Below are positions 50,760-63,411 of a DNA stretch of 64,000 bases, piece by piece. A program made the position numbers and the translations under genes. Positions within the stretch are counted from its first letter, which is position 1. Each line of letters starts with the position of its first letter. The DNA lies in the NCBI RefSeq assembly GCF_036324505.1, contig NC_086370.1:5885453-5949452 (forward strand), given 5' to 3'. Below the pieces are notes generated by a model. The model was not told the origin of the DNA and searched no databases. It saw only the letters and a list, made by a program, of their open reading frames with translations. Origin of the DNA: Eleginops maclovinus. Lineage: Eukaryota > Chordata > Actinopteri > Perciformes > Eleginopidae.

Positions 50760-53045
50760 AAATGTGGTATAACAGTATTTTGAAGACCTAGAAAGTGCTG
50801 AAAGTTTCTACTGACATTTTAGTATTCTTCCTCTTCATTCCACATTTCCTCCACCAATTTAAATGCTTTTTTTGTTTACTTCAGACAAGAGGGATGGAAA
50901 CAGAAAAGACAAACATTGTTAAACAGGAGGTGGGATCATTGCAGTACTTAGGATCCAACATTTCATCATTCTGTCACTTTTTATTTGAATACCTGATGTA
51001 TTAAAGCCTAGTTAAATGCAAAGGATTAAATACAATATAAACTTGATCCCTTTCAGCAACTGGCTCTTAATCTGTCTTTGTCTCTGTCTCAGGTAGAGGA
51101 ATACTGATGTACCTCATCCCAGCTCTGCGCCGCTACTCGGGTATGTGATCGGAGCTCATACATATAAGTGTGTGTGTGAGGAGAAATAGGTAGCGTGAGT
51201 GAAAAGTAGCAGTTAGTCTAGAGTAAGGACTAATGTCCTCCAACCGACAGGAGATGTAGCATATCATCAAAGATATTCATTTATACAATGAGAACAATTA
51301 TTTTTTAATGGAAGTCGAAATAAATACCGGCATCAAAAGAAGGATAGGTACATCTAATCATTTTTCATTATTAATCGGCTAAGTTAAATGCCGAATTTGG
51401 ACTTTGCAGAGGTTGTTGAAAGCTCACTAACAGACCGTTGATTTGGAGGATCAAGGGACTATGTGCAGTCATATCAATCTGCTGAAAGAAATCCAGTAAT
51501 CTAACATCAGATAGGGAAAATACACATTTGTTTTCATCAGAAAAACAACATTAAAAAATAACTTTTTGAACATTCATTTTTATATTTGTGGGGACCAAGA
51601 CACTTTGGATTCATGAGGGCTAAACTGTCCCCAAAAGAAAAGAGAAAGAGCGGAGGGAAATGGCTACTTAGCGGAAGCAATACTAATATTTTGATGAATA
51701 CTAGTAATTGGTTTATTTAGTATGTAGCCATGTGATAAGCTGGATAATTTACAGCAAGGTCATTAATAAAGGAAAAACACCTTCATGCTGAACACCTTGT
51801 CACTGTTCTTTTTTCATGAATGACTGCCTCGCTGCACATTATCCCTTACTTAAACATTGCATATTAGATAACTACATGTATAGGTTCAGTTAAAGGACAC
51901 ACTGTGACATATTGTAGTGCAGAGGTGATAACACATACCATGAGGAATTGAATAAAATGGAAAAAGTAAACAATAAATCAAGGTGACAATCACAAGGGAT
52001 ATACAAGTGAAGTGTATTGTTTGTTTGATATCTTGCCAACACTTAATACGCATAAGTATGACTGGTCATCAGTGGTCAAGTGTTAAAATGGCTGGGAATA
52101 ACTGCAATGTCTTGGGTTGTGTCCACTGGTGACAAACAAACAATCACACATACATGCACAGTGGCCAAGGAAGGTTGGGTTGGGGGGAGAGGGGGTTAAT
52201 CTGGTGTGAGTGTCAGCGGATATGTGCGGCTGGCTATAGTGCATTTTGTTGTAATGGCGTCCCAGTTGTCTTGTCAGAAATCAATGAGTACCAGGATTCT
52301 CTGCAAGCACAGGGAGGTCAAGGCTATGGCTGCCTAAATATTTCATTCTGGGAACACGTCTGGAGCTTTTAAAGCTGAGCACACTGCCCTCTTTTTTTTT
52401 CTGGACACAAATACACGCACTGCACCTTCTTTTGGGGGGATTTACTGTAAACACATGCATGAGGAAACATAAACCACGCAGGCAGAACTGCACAAACACA
52501 CACACAACAACTTGTGTCCACCCTGGCTCAGGTCAAGGCTGGGTTAAAATCAATTCTAATCAATTATTAAGAGCTTGGGTATCTCAGCGATACTAAAAAA
52601 AAAAGGGAGCAAGTGGTTTGACAGAGTCCACTCCTTTCAGTGCAGCCTTCCCTTGGAAAAAACCCTAAACTCTCCCCACAAATAATAAGAGAGAAACGAC
52701 TGATGAGTTTTCACATTTTTTACACACACACACAGTTTTTACTTTTTCACATGGATGACAAGATTTTTAAGTTTGATTCATCACTTGCTCTGTCGGCAAA
52801 GTGATTTGGAGTTGTAAGTTTGACAAATAAGCAAGGTTCAGTGGTAGATTTGTTTTGTTTTGTTGAGCCAGCGATAGCCTCTTACGACAAATTACTTTAC
52901 ACAATATCAACATTTTCCCAATGTGGGGGCATAGCTCTGACACTTTCCATATTCACAAATTGTAGTTATGCAGTTAATCTGGCTGTCTGTTAGCAAAAAA
53001 AATAAATCTATTCAATCATCTAGAAGACAGAATGACAATAGCTAA
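50760..53045. other. Non-coding; one splice-bounded candidate
   Basis: No recognised gene. A 48 bp segment at 51093-51140 is flanked by a good acceptor and donor (listed separately). The rest is AT-rich unique sequence. Confidence 0.45.
51093..51140 (+). other. Possible small exon
   Basis: Preceded by a pyrimidine tract ending TCTGTCTCAG and followed by GTATGT. One of three frames is open and would give RGILMYLIPALRRYS. I do not recognise this peptide. Chance occurrence in 64 kb is quite possible. Confidence 0.15.
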
Positions 53046-53371
53046 AACTTGCTATTTGTTTTTGTACCATGGTGTACTTATTGCTTAATTGTTTATATTT
53101 TTTAATGACATGTTTGTTTAATATATACATCTTCTCTATTTGCCTTTTATCTGACCTCTATCTTTTTTTTTTTTAACAATCTGTTTATTGAGATTTTTCA
53201 ATTAAAACAAATATACAATACAATAACATTTGGTAAATATATGTGACAAAGTAACAGTGCAAGTTAAAGGAACCAAAACAAGACAGAACAGGACAAACAC
53301 AGCAGACTAAGAATCTAATCAGAAATCATGAAACATGAAATCAGTCAATAGATACATTTCGACAAATAATA

Positions 53372-53431
53372 AATAAATAAATACAAATAATAATAATAAT
53401 AATAAAATAATAATAATAATAATAATAATAA

Positions 53432-53491
<60 letters not shown>
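53372..53491. repeat. (TAA)n microsatellite in the L1 3' UTR
   Basis: About 120 bp of TAA repeats with a few A insertions that shift register. Poly-tyrosine, isoleucine and leucine frames here are artefacts. Confidence 0.95.
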
Positions 53492-53493
<2 letters not shown>

Positions 53494-53569
53494 CAATAAA
53501 AACAACAAAACAAAAATTAAATAAATAAAAATAAACATTGTGTATACATAAATCATAAATCACTGTTGG

Positions 53570-54056
53570 TCATTCAGTTGTCTGGCAGATATCTGGCATG
53601 CCCAGCCCCCGTACATATTCAACAAATGGGTCCCAAATCTTATACAATTTCCTCAGGGAGCCCCTCATTAAGCATCGGATCATCTCCAGTTTAGCAAAAT
53701 GTAACACTTCCTTTATCCACAAGGTATGCGAGAGAGGAATTGAAGAGTTCCACCTGAGCAATATCAAGCGTCTAGCTAATAAAGTAACAAAGGCTATATA
53801 GGTTGTCTCCAGGGAAGAGAGTGGCAGTGTGGGTGGAGCAACACCAAACAGTGCAGTCATAGCATTAGGATCAATTGGTTTTCCAAGGACTTCCGACAGT
53901 GATCTAAAGATTTTGATCCAATAAGAATGTAAAGCCGGACAAGACCAGAACATGTGTGCATGGCTTGCTGGTGCTTGGCGACACCTGTCACAAGTTGGGT
54001 CTACATCATTATAGATTGTAGACAGCCTGACCTTTGTGAAGTGTGTATCTGCACTG
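53570..54056 (-). pseudogene. L1 ORF2 C-terminal fragment
   Basis: About 160 open codons ending at a stop at 53570-53572. The visible motif CDRCRQAPASHAHMFWSCP is the cysteine-rich end motif of L1-type ORF2 (C..C...HMFWSCP). It is followed by LLARRLILLRW and WIKEVLHFAKLEMIR, typical of fish L1 C termini. The endonuclease and reverse transcriptase domains are absent because of 5' truncation, so it is not functional. The frame is intact where present, suggesting modest age. Confidence 0.85.
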
Positions 54057-54129
54057 TATCTTTAATTCTGTAACACTGTACAATATTCCCTGCTACAAGA
54101 CAAATAAAGGTTTTCTGATTCAGATTTAT

Positions 54130-55355
54130 TTGGATGAAGTTGATTGTGACACATTCAAATGTTATCTCTGTTTGTGGTCTCCACCAGCTGAAAAAAATAT
54201 CTCTTTAGCTGTACTTACAAGGTCTCTAACTTTGTCTATTTGTTGTTTGGTGCCTGGTGAGGAAGTTTTGCCACTGGTAACACTGTGGCTGGAATGTTGA
54301 TGAGAGTGTTAAGAATCTAAAACCTTAAAGTGTTAACTTGTTAAACGTTTGTGTCAGGTGATTATTCTCTATGGGTATAGTGAACACAAGCACATTACAC
54401 ATTCATTTGACTCCTTATTCAAATAAAAACAAAAACATCATTTCATTGAACTTTTCCACAGAGGATATCACAAATATGTCTAGATGAAAGTGCATCTGTC
54501 AGTCAATGGAAACACCAATTAAAACTTCAGTTTAACACCTGCAAATGTAAATAGGCTTTTCCATAAAAAGTAATAGTTGCAAATGTATAACGAGCCAGCA
54601 AAAAATAAAATGTTGTGGGAAATAACCTAAGATTAAATACCTTTTTAGCAAGCCTTGTTAATTTTGTATTTCCAATCGATGTGGCTGAAATTGACTGCCC
54701 AGCCCCAGCCGTTTCCTTCAACCAACAGAGGACATGTCAGGGAGAGACCAGGGTGAACCAGATGGGCCTTACTCCAATCAATGCTGGCTCATCTTAAGTG
54801 TGATCACTAAAGACAGACAGACAAACGCACACAAAGACACATACACAGAAAGGATGGCCATGCATTGGTCGATGGGCCCCTGGGCTGGTCTGGAAAGGCG
54901 TCACATTTTAGAAGCATGTCGTTCCAGCCTGATGAGCAATCTGCCTCATCAAAAGACCTTTATTCCAATCAATACGGCTTTCGGCAAGGAAACGCTGAAC
55001 CGCCTGTCCACAGTCCCCAGCGCACACCGTTCTGCGTTAAGACTGCATTTCTGTGTGTGCGCTCAACAGGGGATATGTTGGTGTGTGTACATTGTGCATG
55101 TGAAATGCAAGGTTTTCATTCAAGGTTTGAAAACAACAGGAGTTGTTATTTTTCTCTATGCATCTTGCATGTGGAACTTCAAGTTCAAGTACGCATGGGT
55201 TTCAATGTAAGGGTTTTCAGTTTCTTGAATTGGAGGTCTTTGGGAGAATAAAAACACCTTTTTTTCAGTTTACCTGAAGATGTACTACAGTTTTGAACTT
55301 TTATTAAGTTTTGGAACAGATTACGTCTTCATATGTGCTCTTTGAGCATGTCTAA
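54130..55355. other. Non-coding; long unrecognised frames at 54734-55251
   Basis: Two overlapping plus-strand frames of 158 and 128 codons cover 54734-55251. Neither has a recognisable domain, and the overlap suggests chance openness. 54850-55050 is balanced in composition and may be a conserved element. Confidence 0.4.
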
Positions 55356-55359
55356 GAGC

Positions 55360-55920
55360 TGACTAAGCTAACTGCTGCTCTAACAATGCTTACAGTGCTA
55401 ATAGCAACAACAAAGCTGACTGCTAACGGCTACCCTAACAGTGCTAACAGCATCAACAGAGATGATTAGATAGTAGATAGAATCGGAGGATGACTTTATT
55501 AGTCACACACATGCACACAGCAGGGCACACACAGTGAAACTGGTCCTCTGCATTTAACCCATCCTAGTACTAGGAGCAGTGGGCAGCTATTGTGCAGCGC
55601 CCGGGGAGCAATGGGGAGGGGGGATTCGAGGTGTCCGGTGCCTTGCTCAAGGGCACCACAGCAGGGCCTAGGAGGTGAACTGGGACCTCTCCAAGTAGTA
55701 GTCCACTTTCCATATTTCAACTCTGTTTGGGGACTTGAACCGGTGACCCTACGATTCCCAGTCCCCTACTGACTGAGCCACTGCTGGACCTATTGATTAA
55801 GCTAACAACAGATCTAACAGCTGCTTTAAAAGATACTAACAGTGCTAACAACAGCAACCGTGCTGGCAGACCTAATAGCTTTATTTTAAAGATGCAAAGC
55901 TAACAGCAGCATCACTGTGG
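55360..55920. repeat. GCTAACA-rich degenerate tandem tract
   Basis: Repeated GCTAACAG, GCTAATAGC and CTAACAGTGCTAACA motifs occur on both sides of the SINE at 55469-55793. They suggest one degenerate minisatellite split by the insertion. Confidence 0.55.
55469..55793 (-). mobile_element. tRNA-derived SINE, minus strand, with TSD
   Basis: On the minus strand: AGTGGCTCAGTCAGTAGGGG (A box), CACCGGTTCAAGTCC (B box), GCTCCCCGGGCGCTG, ACTAGGATGGGTTAAATGC, then GACTAATAAAGTCATCC and an ATCT-rich tail. TGATTA flanks both ends (55463-55468, 55794-55799) as a probable target duplication. Same family as 39620-39872. Confidence 0.85.
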
Positions 55921-55924
55921 ACAG

Positions 55925-57485
55925 AACTACGGTGTTATCCGGGGGGAACCAGAGGGTGGCCATTACGGTTCAGTTGCAATGTGTCCTTGCAACAGGGTAA
56001 TGCATTTTTCACTCATATTTTACACAGATTAATTTCATTTACTATCTCTTCCATTTAAGGATGTGTCAATGACACAGTGGAGCTTTAAGAATCATGATAA
56101 GCCAACATTGCTATCCATAAAATATGTGTGTCATTAAATACATGTTTAAACAGTTTCAATATCATTCATATGTAAAATTGTAGTAGAAGTGTTATTATCT
56201 TTAACAAACATGTAAAGGCTGTATGTGTTGTTGCATCTCTATAATGTTCAGTGCATAATTCTAACTCTAATATGACCAATTACCATTCTACAAGAGTCTT
56301 TAGCCTGTTAGCTATTACACGAGAGCTGTGAATTCATCTCTTATCTTGCTAATGCTGCAACTCTCACAGGGGGCCGGCTAATTAACCTAATAAAAATACT
56401 AACCATTTTCCTGAATTAAATTGAATTGACTTGTCAACGGTGTACGTCAATACACATAAGAAGCATTCCTAGTTAGTGGGAGGAGCTTTCAACATGGCTG
56501 TTTGAACGTTCAAAAAGAGCTTTTTAGACAAAAGGATCCTATGTGAGGGGGTGTAATGATTTACATTTAAAAGAACAATGAGTTAATGAGTTTGGGGTGA
56601 AGGTAAATATATTTGTTGTCGTAAATATTTTAGTTTTTATAATTATTATGTATTTCTGCTTAAGTTAATTCATTTAAAAAGACGGGCAGCTAGAGAAACA
56701 TCGCTCCACAATAATCCAAACATAAAGCAGCACAAATATTAAGATGATGAATATTCAGAAATGGTCATCTCTACCCAATAAGACTTTTTCAAAGGTAGAA
56801 AGGACATACAGTATCTTGCAACATATTTTGCAAAAATGTTCAGTAAAGTAAGGTCCTTCATTCACTGTTTACTGTATGAATCAAAATCTGTTAATATAAC
56901 TTAAATTGGGAAAGCAATTAGATGAACATTCTTGATATAAAGTGGGATTTAACATTTTGTAATGTGTCAAAAGAAGTTGGATATAGATTAAAAGCCATTA
57001 CTGTATCTGACAGCATTCAACGTTTGCTTTTATTTTATGTTTAGTAATTGTTTGTAGCAAGTCTCCCTACAGGATCATCTATATATATATTTCATCTCCC
57101 CCTTCTCGTTCCTCATCAGTTCAATTATCAACACATGCTTTAAAGCTGTAAAACACACGTTCATTTAGAAGGAAAAAACTGGATCTGCCGCTGGGGGAAC
57201 GACCCTTTTACAATGATGATTATTCTTCTCTCGTTCTTCTTTCTTTGGCCATATTGTTCTCTCCATCTCTTTGTTTCCATTTTTCTGTTGTCTTTTTATT
57301 CCAACACAGCATCCCGCTGCCTGCCTTCCTGCCTTCCGGCCTCATCCTGTTAATGTTAATAGCGTTTGCTGATGTTTTCATAAATTAAGCTTGATTAAGA
57401 TGATTGTAACCCTTTTGATTCTAATGGGGTCTTAAACAAACTCTGCCTTGATAGAATAATCATGAAAAAAAATGGTGGGTCGTGT
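55925..57485. other. AT-rich non-coding, nothing recognised
   Basis: No gene or clear element. A short (TA) run is near 57081. Confidence 0.5.
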
Positions 57486-57489
57486 GAGC

Positions 57490-57490
<1 letters not shown>

Positions 57491-57584
<94 letters not shown>
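57491..57584. repeat. (TG)n microsatellite
   Basis: About 94 bp of perfect TG repeats. Confidence 0.97.
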
Positions 57585-57586
<2 letters not shown>

Positions 57587-57589
57587 AAG

Positions 57590-58220
57590 GTTTACGACAT
57601 CCCTTCTTCAGTCTCTTCCTGTGGTTGGTATAACGACCAGCAATCAGCTCTGAGTGTATCTCCATTAAAAAGCCCTTCTTCTTTCCACCCTGGCACCGTT
57701 ATACAAATTAAAACTCACTCTATTTCTCCCAGTACTACTGCCCACTGATATGGTGATGGTTTGGTTATTTAGCAAACTTATTTTTCAAATGTAAAAACGG
57801 ATAATCCACTTTCTGTTTCACATAAATTGGAAGCAGAAAATGGGTCAGCCGCTTGGAGAAAGCTGTTTCCCTTTACTTGAGAACTTCATCATAACAGGCC
57901 AATGTGTATTGCTGTATAGTCAAAATATAACTTTATTCAAAGAACATAACTGTCACTTTAGTAATAGTAAAAATGAATTGTCAAATTCTACAAAATGCCC
58001 CTCAAAATGTATAACCAATGCAACAACTATCATTGTAATATAGTCTACCTAATTATTTGTATTAATACCAGGGAAATCCCAACAAGTATCTTTGCAAGTG
58101 CTTGAATATAAGGAGTCTGCTGATACCAAGATATCTTGATATGTTCAATAATATTTACTATATAACCGTTATGTGAGGTTCAAATTGTTCTCTTTGAATA
58201 ATGGACTCTCGTCGTTGAAT
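57590..58220. other. Non-coding, nothing recognised
   Basis: AT-rich unique sequence. Confidence 0.5.
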
Positions 58221-58224
58221 ATGC

Positions 58225-58625
58225 TTTTAAGAAACTACAAGAAAACAGCAATCCAGGCAGGCTAACAAAGCAGTAATGGGAAAAGTTAAGTCTAAATCAG
58301 GAAAACAAGGGCAAAGGTCAAACCACAGGTTGAGGATATCTAGTGCAGCAGCTGAAGTCAGGACCGATGCAGACTCACTGTTGGAGGGCTTTATAACCCT
58401 CCCCACTTGTTGGATTGGAACTGCGCTTAATGTGGCGGACCCTCCACGCGAACGCGCAAACAGAATGGAAGTGTGTAGTGTGTAGGCGGCAGTTTGGAAA
58501 TGGGCTTTCAGATATACTAGGGAGTCTATTAGGGATTGGGGAACAGGCGATTGGTGAAGATGAGCAGGTGGAGTTAATCTACTGACATGTGGGAGTGGAA
58601 GGGTCTGAAATGAGTTAGAACACAA
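58225..58625 (-). mobile_element. Possible LTR-type or other multicopy repeat remnant
   Basis: The minus-strand reading has a pyrimidine-rich texture (GACCTTTGCCCTTGTTTTCC, TTAGCCTGCCTGGATTGC) typical of a multicopy fish repeat near LTR elements. A minus-strand frame of 140 codons spans it without known domains. Family uncertain. Confidence 0.33.
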
Positions 58626-58796
58626 ACCGAATAACACTGATTCACACAACCATGAGATTACTAAGCAATCAGGAGTTTCATCTTTTTTTCACCTGCGTCC
58701 AAAACAAATGCATACGACGTGCTAGCTAGATCTAGATTTTATGATACCTAAAGATGAAAGCCCCTTGAAGTTGCATAACATAGCCAATCAAGCATT

Positions 58797-59163
58797 GAAG
58801 GAGCCCTATTATGCTCATTTTCAAGTTCAAATTTGTATTTTGTGTCTCTATTGTGACATTTCCCCGTGCTTTAATGTTCAAAAAGCTCTTTATTTTCCTC
58901 ATACTGCCGGTGCTGCAGCACATATTTTCACTGAAACGAGAGCCCAGTCTGCTCTGTTGTAATTGGTCAACTGCTCAGAGATGGCCCGGCCCTTAGCCTA
59001 CCAATGGATGCACTTTAGGCAGGTGGGGGGGGGGGGGAGCGTGTGGGAAAGAAACTCCCTCTGGAGGGATCACAAGGATTTTAGCCTTTCCAGACCATCT
59101 GCATGCACCAAAACACAACACACTACAGGGAAGGGAAAAAGCCCCAAAGCATAATAGAGCTTT
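58797..59163 (-). mobile_element. TTAA-type MITE, near full length, minus orientation
   Basis: Both inverted termini are visible: GGAGCCCTATTATGCTCATT on the left and AAAGCATAATAGAGCT on the right. The interior shares CTTTAATGTTCAAAAAGC, CTCATACTGCCGGTGCTGC and a CAAAACACAACACACTACAG block with sister copies. A G13 run is at 59025-59037. The right flank contains TTTAAG; the left flank has no TTAA, so the target site is not clean. Confidence 0.78.
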
Positions 59164-59169
59164 GTTTAA

Positions 59170-61760
59170 GTGAGTGCCTTCATTTGTCATGGCCCAGACA
59201 TTATCACATAAGTATTTAATGCATTCAGCACGAGTGATATACATGACACCTTTGAATACTCCACTGTGGAACACCGTGAGATAAGGTTGCTGTGTTGGTG
59301 GACATGCATTGCAACCGGCCTAGCGTTGAAGCATTAAGTGTGTTAACAATGTAAGCACTATATGGAATTCCTAAAGTTGCTTTTTTAAAGATTGTGGAGA
59401 AAGGGTAATAGGTCAATAGGATAAGATGTGACAATACAAAATATGTCTAGTAAGGTTACAAGGTCCCTACTTTTGTTAATACCATGGCAACCTCTCCTAC
59501 TTCAATGCAACAGTTTGGTGTCAAGGTTGATGGTGGTTGAATGCTGAAGGATATTGGTGCTGACCCACTGCTGACCTTAGGCACAGAGAGTGAGTGCAAA
59601 CATATTCAAACATACAATGAACACACTCACACAGACACACAAGAAACAATTAGTTATTTCACCAAGCCAAACATCCAGGACCATATTTGTTGATGTTTCT
59701 GTATCATAAAAACTCAAAAGACTACATTCTTCAAGACAATTCTCATACTGTTTAGCCCAGAAGCGTCTACAAATATATTTTTCACACTATTATTTTTTGC
59801 ATTATTGAGTGTTGACTACCAAAGCCTGAAATGCAGCTGATTTACTTGTTTTATTTATAATATTTATTTCTAATTTAGTTTTGACTGTAGCTATAACATG
59901 GGGAAACTCCTTAAGACATTGTAAATGTAAAATAGGTTTAAACAAATATATACTTTATATACAAACCAAACCCAAACAACACAAGAGTAAACTTGTCAGG
60001 GAGATACACAATTTTATTTTGTGAAGTAAATGGGATAAACTAGCTATGTACTGTAAACACCAGCAACCACAAACAAATCAATAAGGTTATCATTAGAAAT
60101 AGTACATTCAGAGTTATTATTTAAAAGTGCATTTGAAGACTAGATTATATTCTGAAAATTCAATCAATTGTACATAACATGTCAAGTAAATAATAATAAA
60201 ACAGGATACATGCAACATCTTTGCATTAGGTGCCATATTATTTTCACCTTCATCAGTGCACTTACTCAATGATATATCAGCCAATGGATGAGTTAGTGAA
60301 CACGCAAAATATTCACAACTATTTTTCTGAAAATGTCTCCTGTATTTATTGGAGTCTGTAAAGACATGGTACTTTTATAAAAATCTAATAAATATAGCTA
60401 AATAAAATAAAAACCTGAGCTTTTACAAATATCTATGCACCTTAATTCCACCTTTTTGCAATATTTATATATATATATATATATTTTATATACTGTAATG
60501 GACATGGACTTTGTCATGGGTTACAAGTCTGCTGTTTAATACCTGAAAGAAGTCATTTTGTGAAATGATCCCACTGAAATTTTTTTGATAAGTTTGTTTT
60601 TTCTGTGCTATTAAAATAGCATTAAAGACCATTAAAGTGACATTAACATCAAACATTTCTAATGTACTGTGTAAATAATAAGAAACCAGTTTAACTGAGA
60701 GTACAACACTGACATGCTCAAATATTGATGATGCATGGAAAAACAATCTCTTGAATTATATGACCAAAAACATGTCACATTTTAAATTAAATACAGGTTT
60801 CACTTGTTTTCGAAACTCATGGTGTTCAACGAGTCACAAAGTGTGAAGGGCCCTGAAGTACACATGTGAATTTTCTTTGTCACTTTTGCGTCAACTTTGA
60901 GGCTCTGAGGTCTTGCTGAATAGAATGATTGTTGATCCCAGTGAGCGTACCTGATTCAATAAAGGATAAAAAATGACTCCAACTCGCCACGATCGCCCAC
61001 GCCATCTGTCTTGTTTGCTTTTCTTCACTGCTGTCATTCTTTCTACTTCTTCACCCTGTCACTTTATTTGTGTCTCCGCTATTGTGTGTGTATCTGCGCA
61101 TCACTTCTAACTGTGAATATTTACCTCCATACACTATTGTTTGTGTCTGTATGCACACGTCTACATCTGCATGTTTCTTCCCATTGTCTTATTAGAGACA
61201 GACCCCAGCCATCACACACGCACTGCAGCAAGGACCCATTTCAAACCCATCAAAATGATACCACATGCACACACATTTATGACCATGTGCGAGCGGTGCA
61301 AAGGAAAACACACATTCATCCTGTTCACTGAGGCCAACAAAATGTCAATTCGATTGAGTTTTTATCTCCCAATTGTATTCATATTACAATGCTGTAATAT
61401 AACACGGTGTAATATAATATATACTTATATACTAGTAAACATACTACTGTCATCTGGCAGCTACTGTATTACTTTCTGTTTGTTTCACTTTGATGTTATA
61501 ATGCTGCTAATTATCTTTTTAAACACACATTTTTAATGTGTGCTTGCCACTTTATTAAATACAGTTTTATTGTTGGCTTAATTGGAACTTTGTTGTTGCT
61601 GTAACAATATAAATGTCCCTTTCGCAGTGTAGATTTTGGAATATCACGGTTGCATGACTTCATGTCACCACTGCTAAGCTAAAGGCGGCTCATGTTCGGC
61701 ATGTTGACGGGTATTCATTGATAAACTTGTTAGCAACCAAAACATTGGAGCTTTTAGCTT
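59170..61760. other. AT-rich non-coding
   Basis: No gene seen. A short (TA)n is at about 60464-60483. Near 61595-61620, GTTGCTGTAACAATATAAATG may be another trace of the LINE-type tail. Confidence 0.45.
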
Positions 61761-61767
61761 TCATGGT

Positions 61768-62130
<363 letters not shown>

Positions 62131-62134
62131 TTTT

Positions 62135-63300
62135 AATGTATTTATTTGAACAATGACCATGCATACAAATATGCCAGATTTGAGCTAATAGCTAATTTCC
62201 ATCTGCAGAGGTAAAGACAACAACATGAAATAACACAGTGAGGCGTGATTAGAAAAGGTAATAAAGAATAGTTTTGGGGCGTCAGTTCATTACTGTAATT
62301 AACATTGTGCGAGTTGCAGACAAAAAATGTAGATAACAAACGTTGTGACTATTTCAATATACTTCCTTCTTGTCTTAAGCTTTAACAAATGGTTAGCATT
62401 CACACACCTTCATCTGCATCCTGTCTGTATTTCCTGGGTGTTTTTCCACCACACTCCATCAGTCAGCGCATATGCCAATGAGTCTCTTTATGGAAGTGTT
62501 CTCTCCCCCTCTCAGTACCATAAACGCTCTCCTTCTCCATCCCTCCCTCCCTCTCTGATATACATAGCAATGACCCCTGTCTCAGTCATGCTGGCACCAT
62601 GCTGTGAATTCCATCTAAGCAGAAAAACAAGTGGAGATTGTTATGCAAATGGCTGTGGGGTGGGCCTTGTGCAGAAGATGAAAAAAAGAAAAAATGGCGA
62701 GGTTTGTATCCTTATATGTGCGGTGGGAGGCAGCGAGAGGAATAAAGGGAGGGATGAAGAGACATAAACAGAGAAGAAGAGAGGGAAAGAAGAAAAAAGG
62801 GATGGTGGAAGGAAACATAATAAAAATGCAGGAAATACGAACAGTACGGCGAGATGAAATGCTGTTTTGAATATGTGTTTACAGGAATAATATCTACCAT
62901 AGATATACAGTATGCAGTGGTTGTGTTTACCATGCAAGTCATTCTCACTGATCTGTAACTGTGAGTGTGTGTAACATGCAAATGAGTCTCTTCTGGGCTG
63001 TGTGTTTGTATATTTTTGCATCATATATCATATGTATGTCTGTCTGTGTATGTTCCTGGAAGTGCTGACTCTCTTTCTTTCCATTCCTGTCAACATCTGA
63101 ATGGACACATACTCTCACACACACACGTGTATGCAGTACAGACACACACTCATATAGATAGACGCACACATAGAATGAAATGCTCAGAGTTAATGAAGGG
63201 AAATAGCAGGTCAGTTACTCTTTAATTGTCATTGCGCTTTATCAGGAACACATCAATCCAGCGATGCCTCAATGAGCAGAAAACAATGGGGAGACACAAA
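62135..63300. other. Non-coding, purine-rich in part
   Basis: A purine-rich stretch at about 62670-62830 yields spurious long minus-strand frames. No recognised gene or element. Confidence 0.5.
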
Positions 63301-63303
63301 ACG

Positions 63304-63410
<107 letters not shown>

Positions 63411-63411
63411 A

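Larger units (their letters stand above)
53166..54056 (-). mobile_element. 5'-truncated L1-like retrotransposon, minus strand
   Basis: Read on the minus strand it carries the last part of ORF2, a 3' UTR with a TTA-rich microsatellite, an AATAAA polyadenylation signal (complement near 53185) and an A tail (T run at 53163-53174). TATCTTT occurs at both edges (53159-53165 and 54057-54063) as a possible target duplication, though the T run makes the left one uncertain. Truncation at the 5' end is usual for L1 insertion. Confidence 0.82.
53050..54125 (+). mobile_element. LINE-type 3' tail interrupted by an L1
   Basis: The part before 53165 (TTGCCTTTTATCTGACC) joins the part after 54057 (CTGTAACACTGTACAATATT then CAAATAAAGGTTTTCTGATT). 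Together they give the same tail as at 14735-14886 and 36580-36765. The L1 therefore landed in an older element. Confidence 0.5.

Noticed and set aside
54734..55251. Overlapping 158- and 128-codon plus-strand frames
   Set aside because: No recognisable domain, no splice or promoter context, and the two overlap in different frames. Chance openness in GC-richer sequence is the simpler reading.
58227..58649. 140-codon minus-strand frame
   Set aside because: Lies in sequence resembling a multicopy fish repeat, with no known domain.
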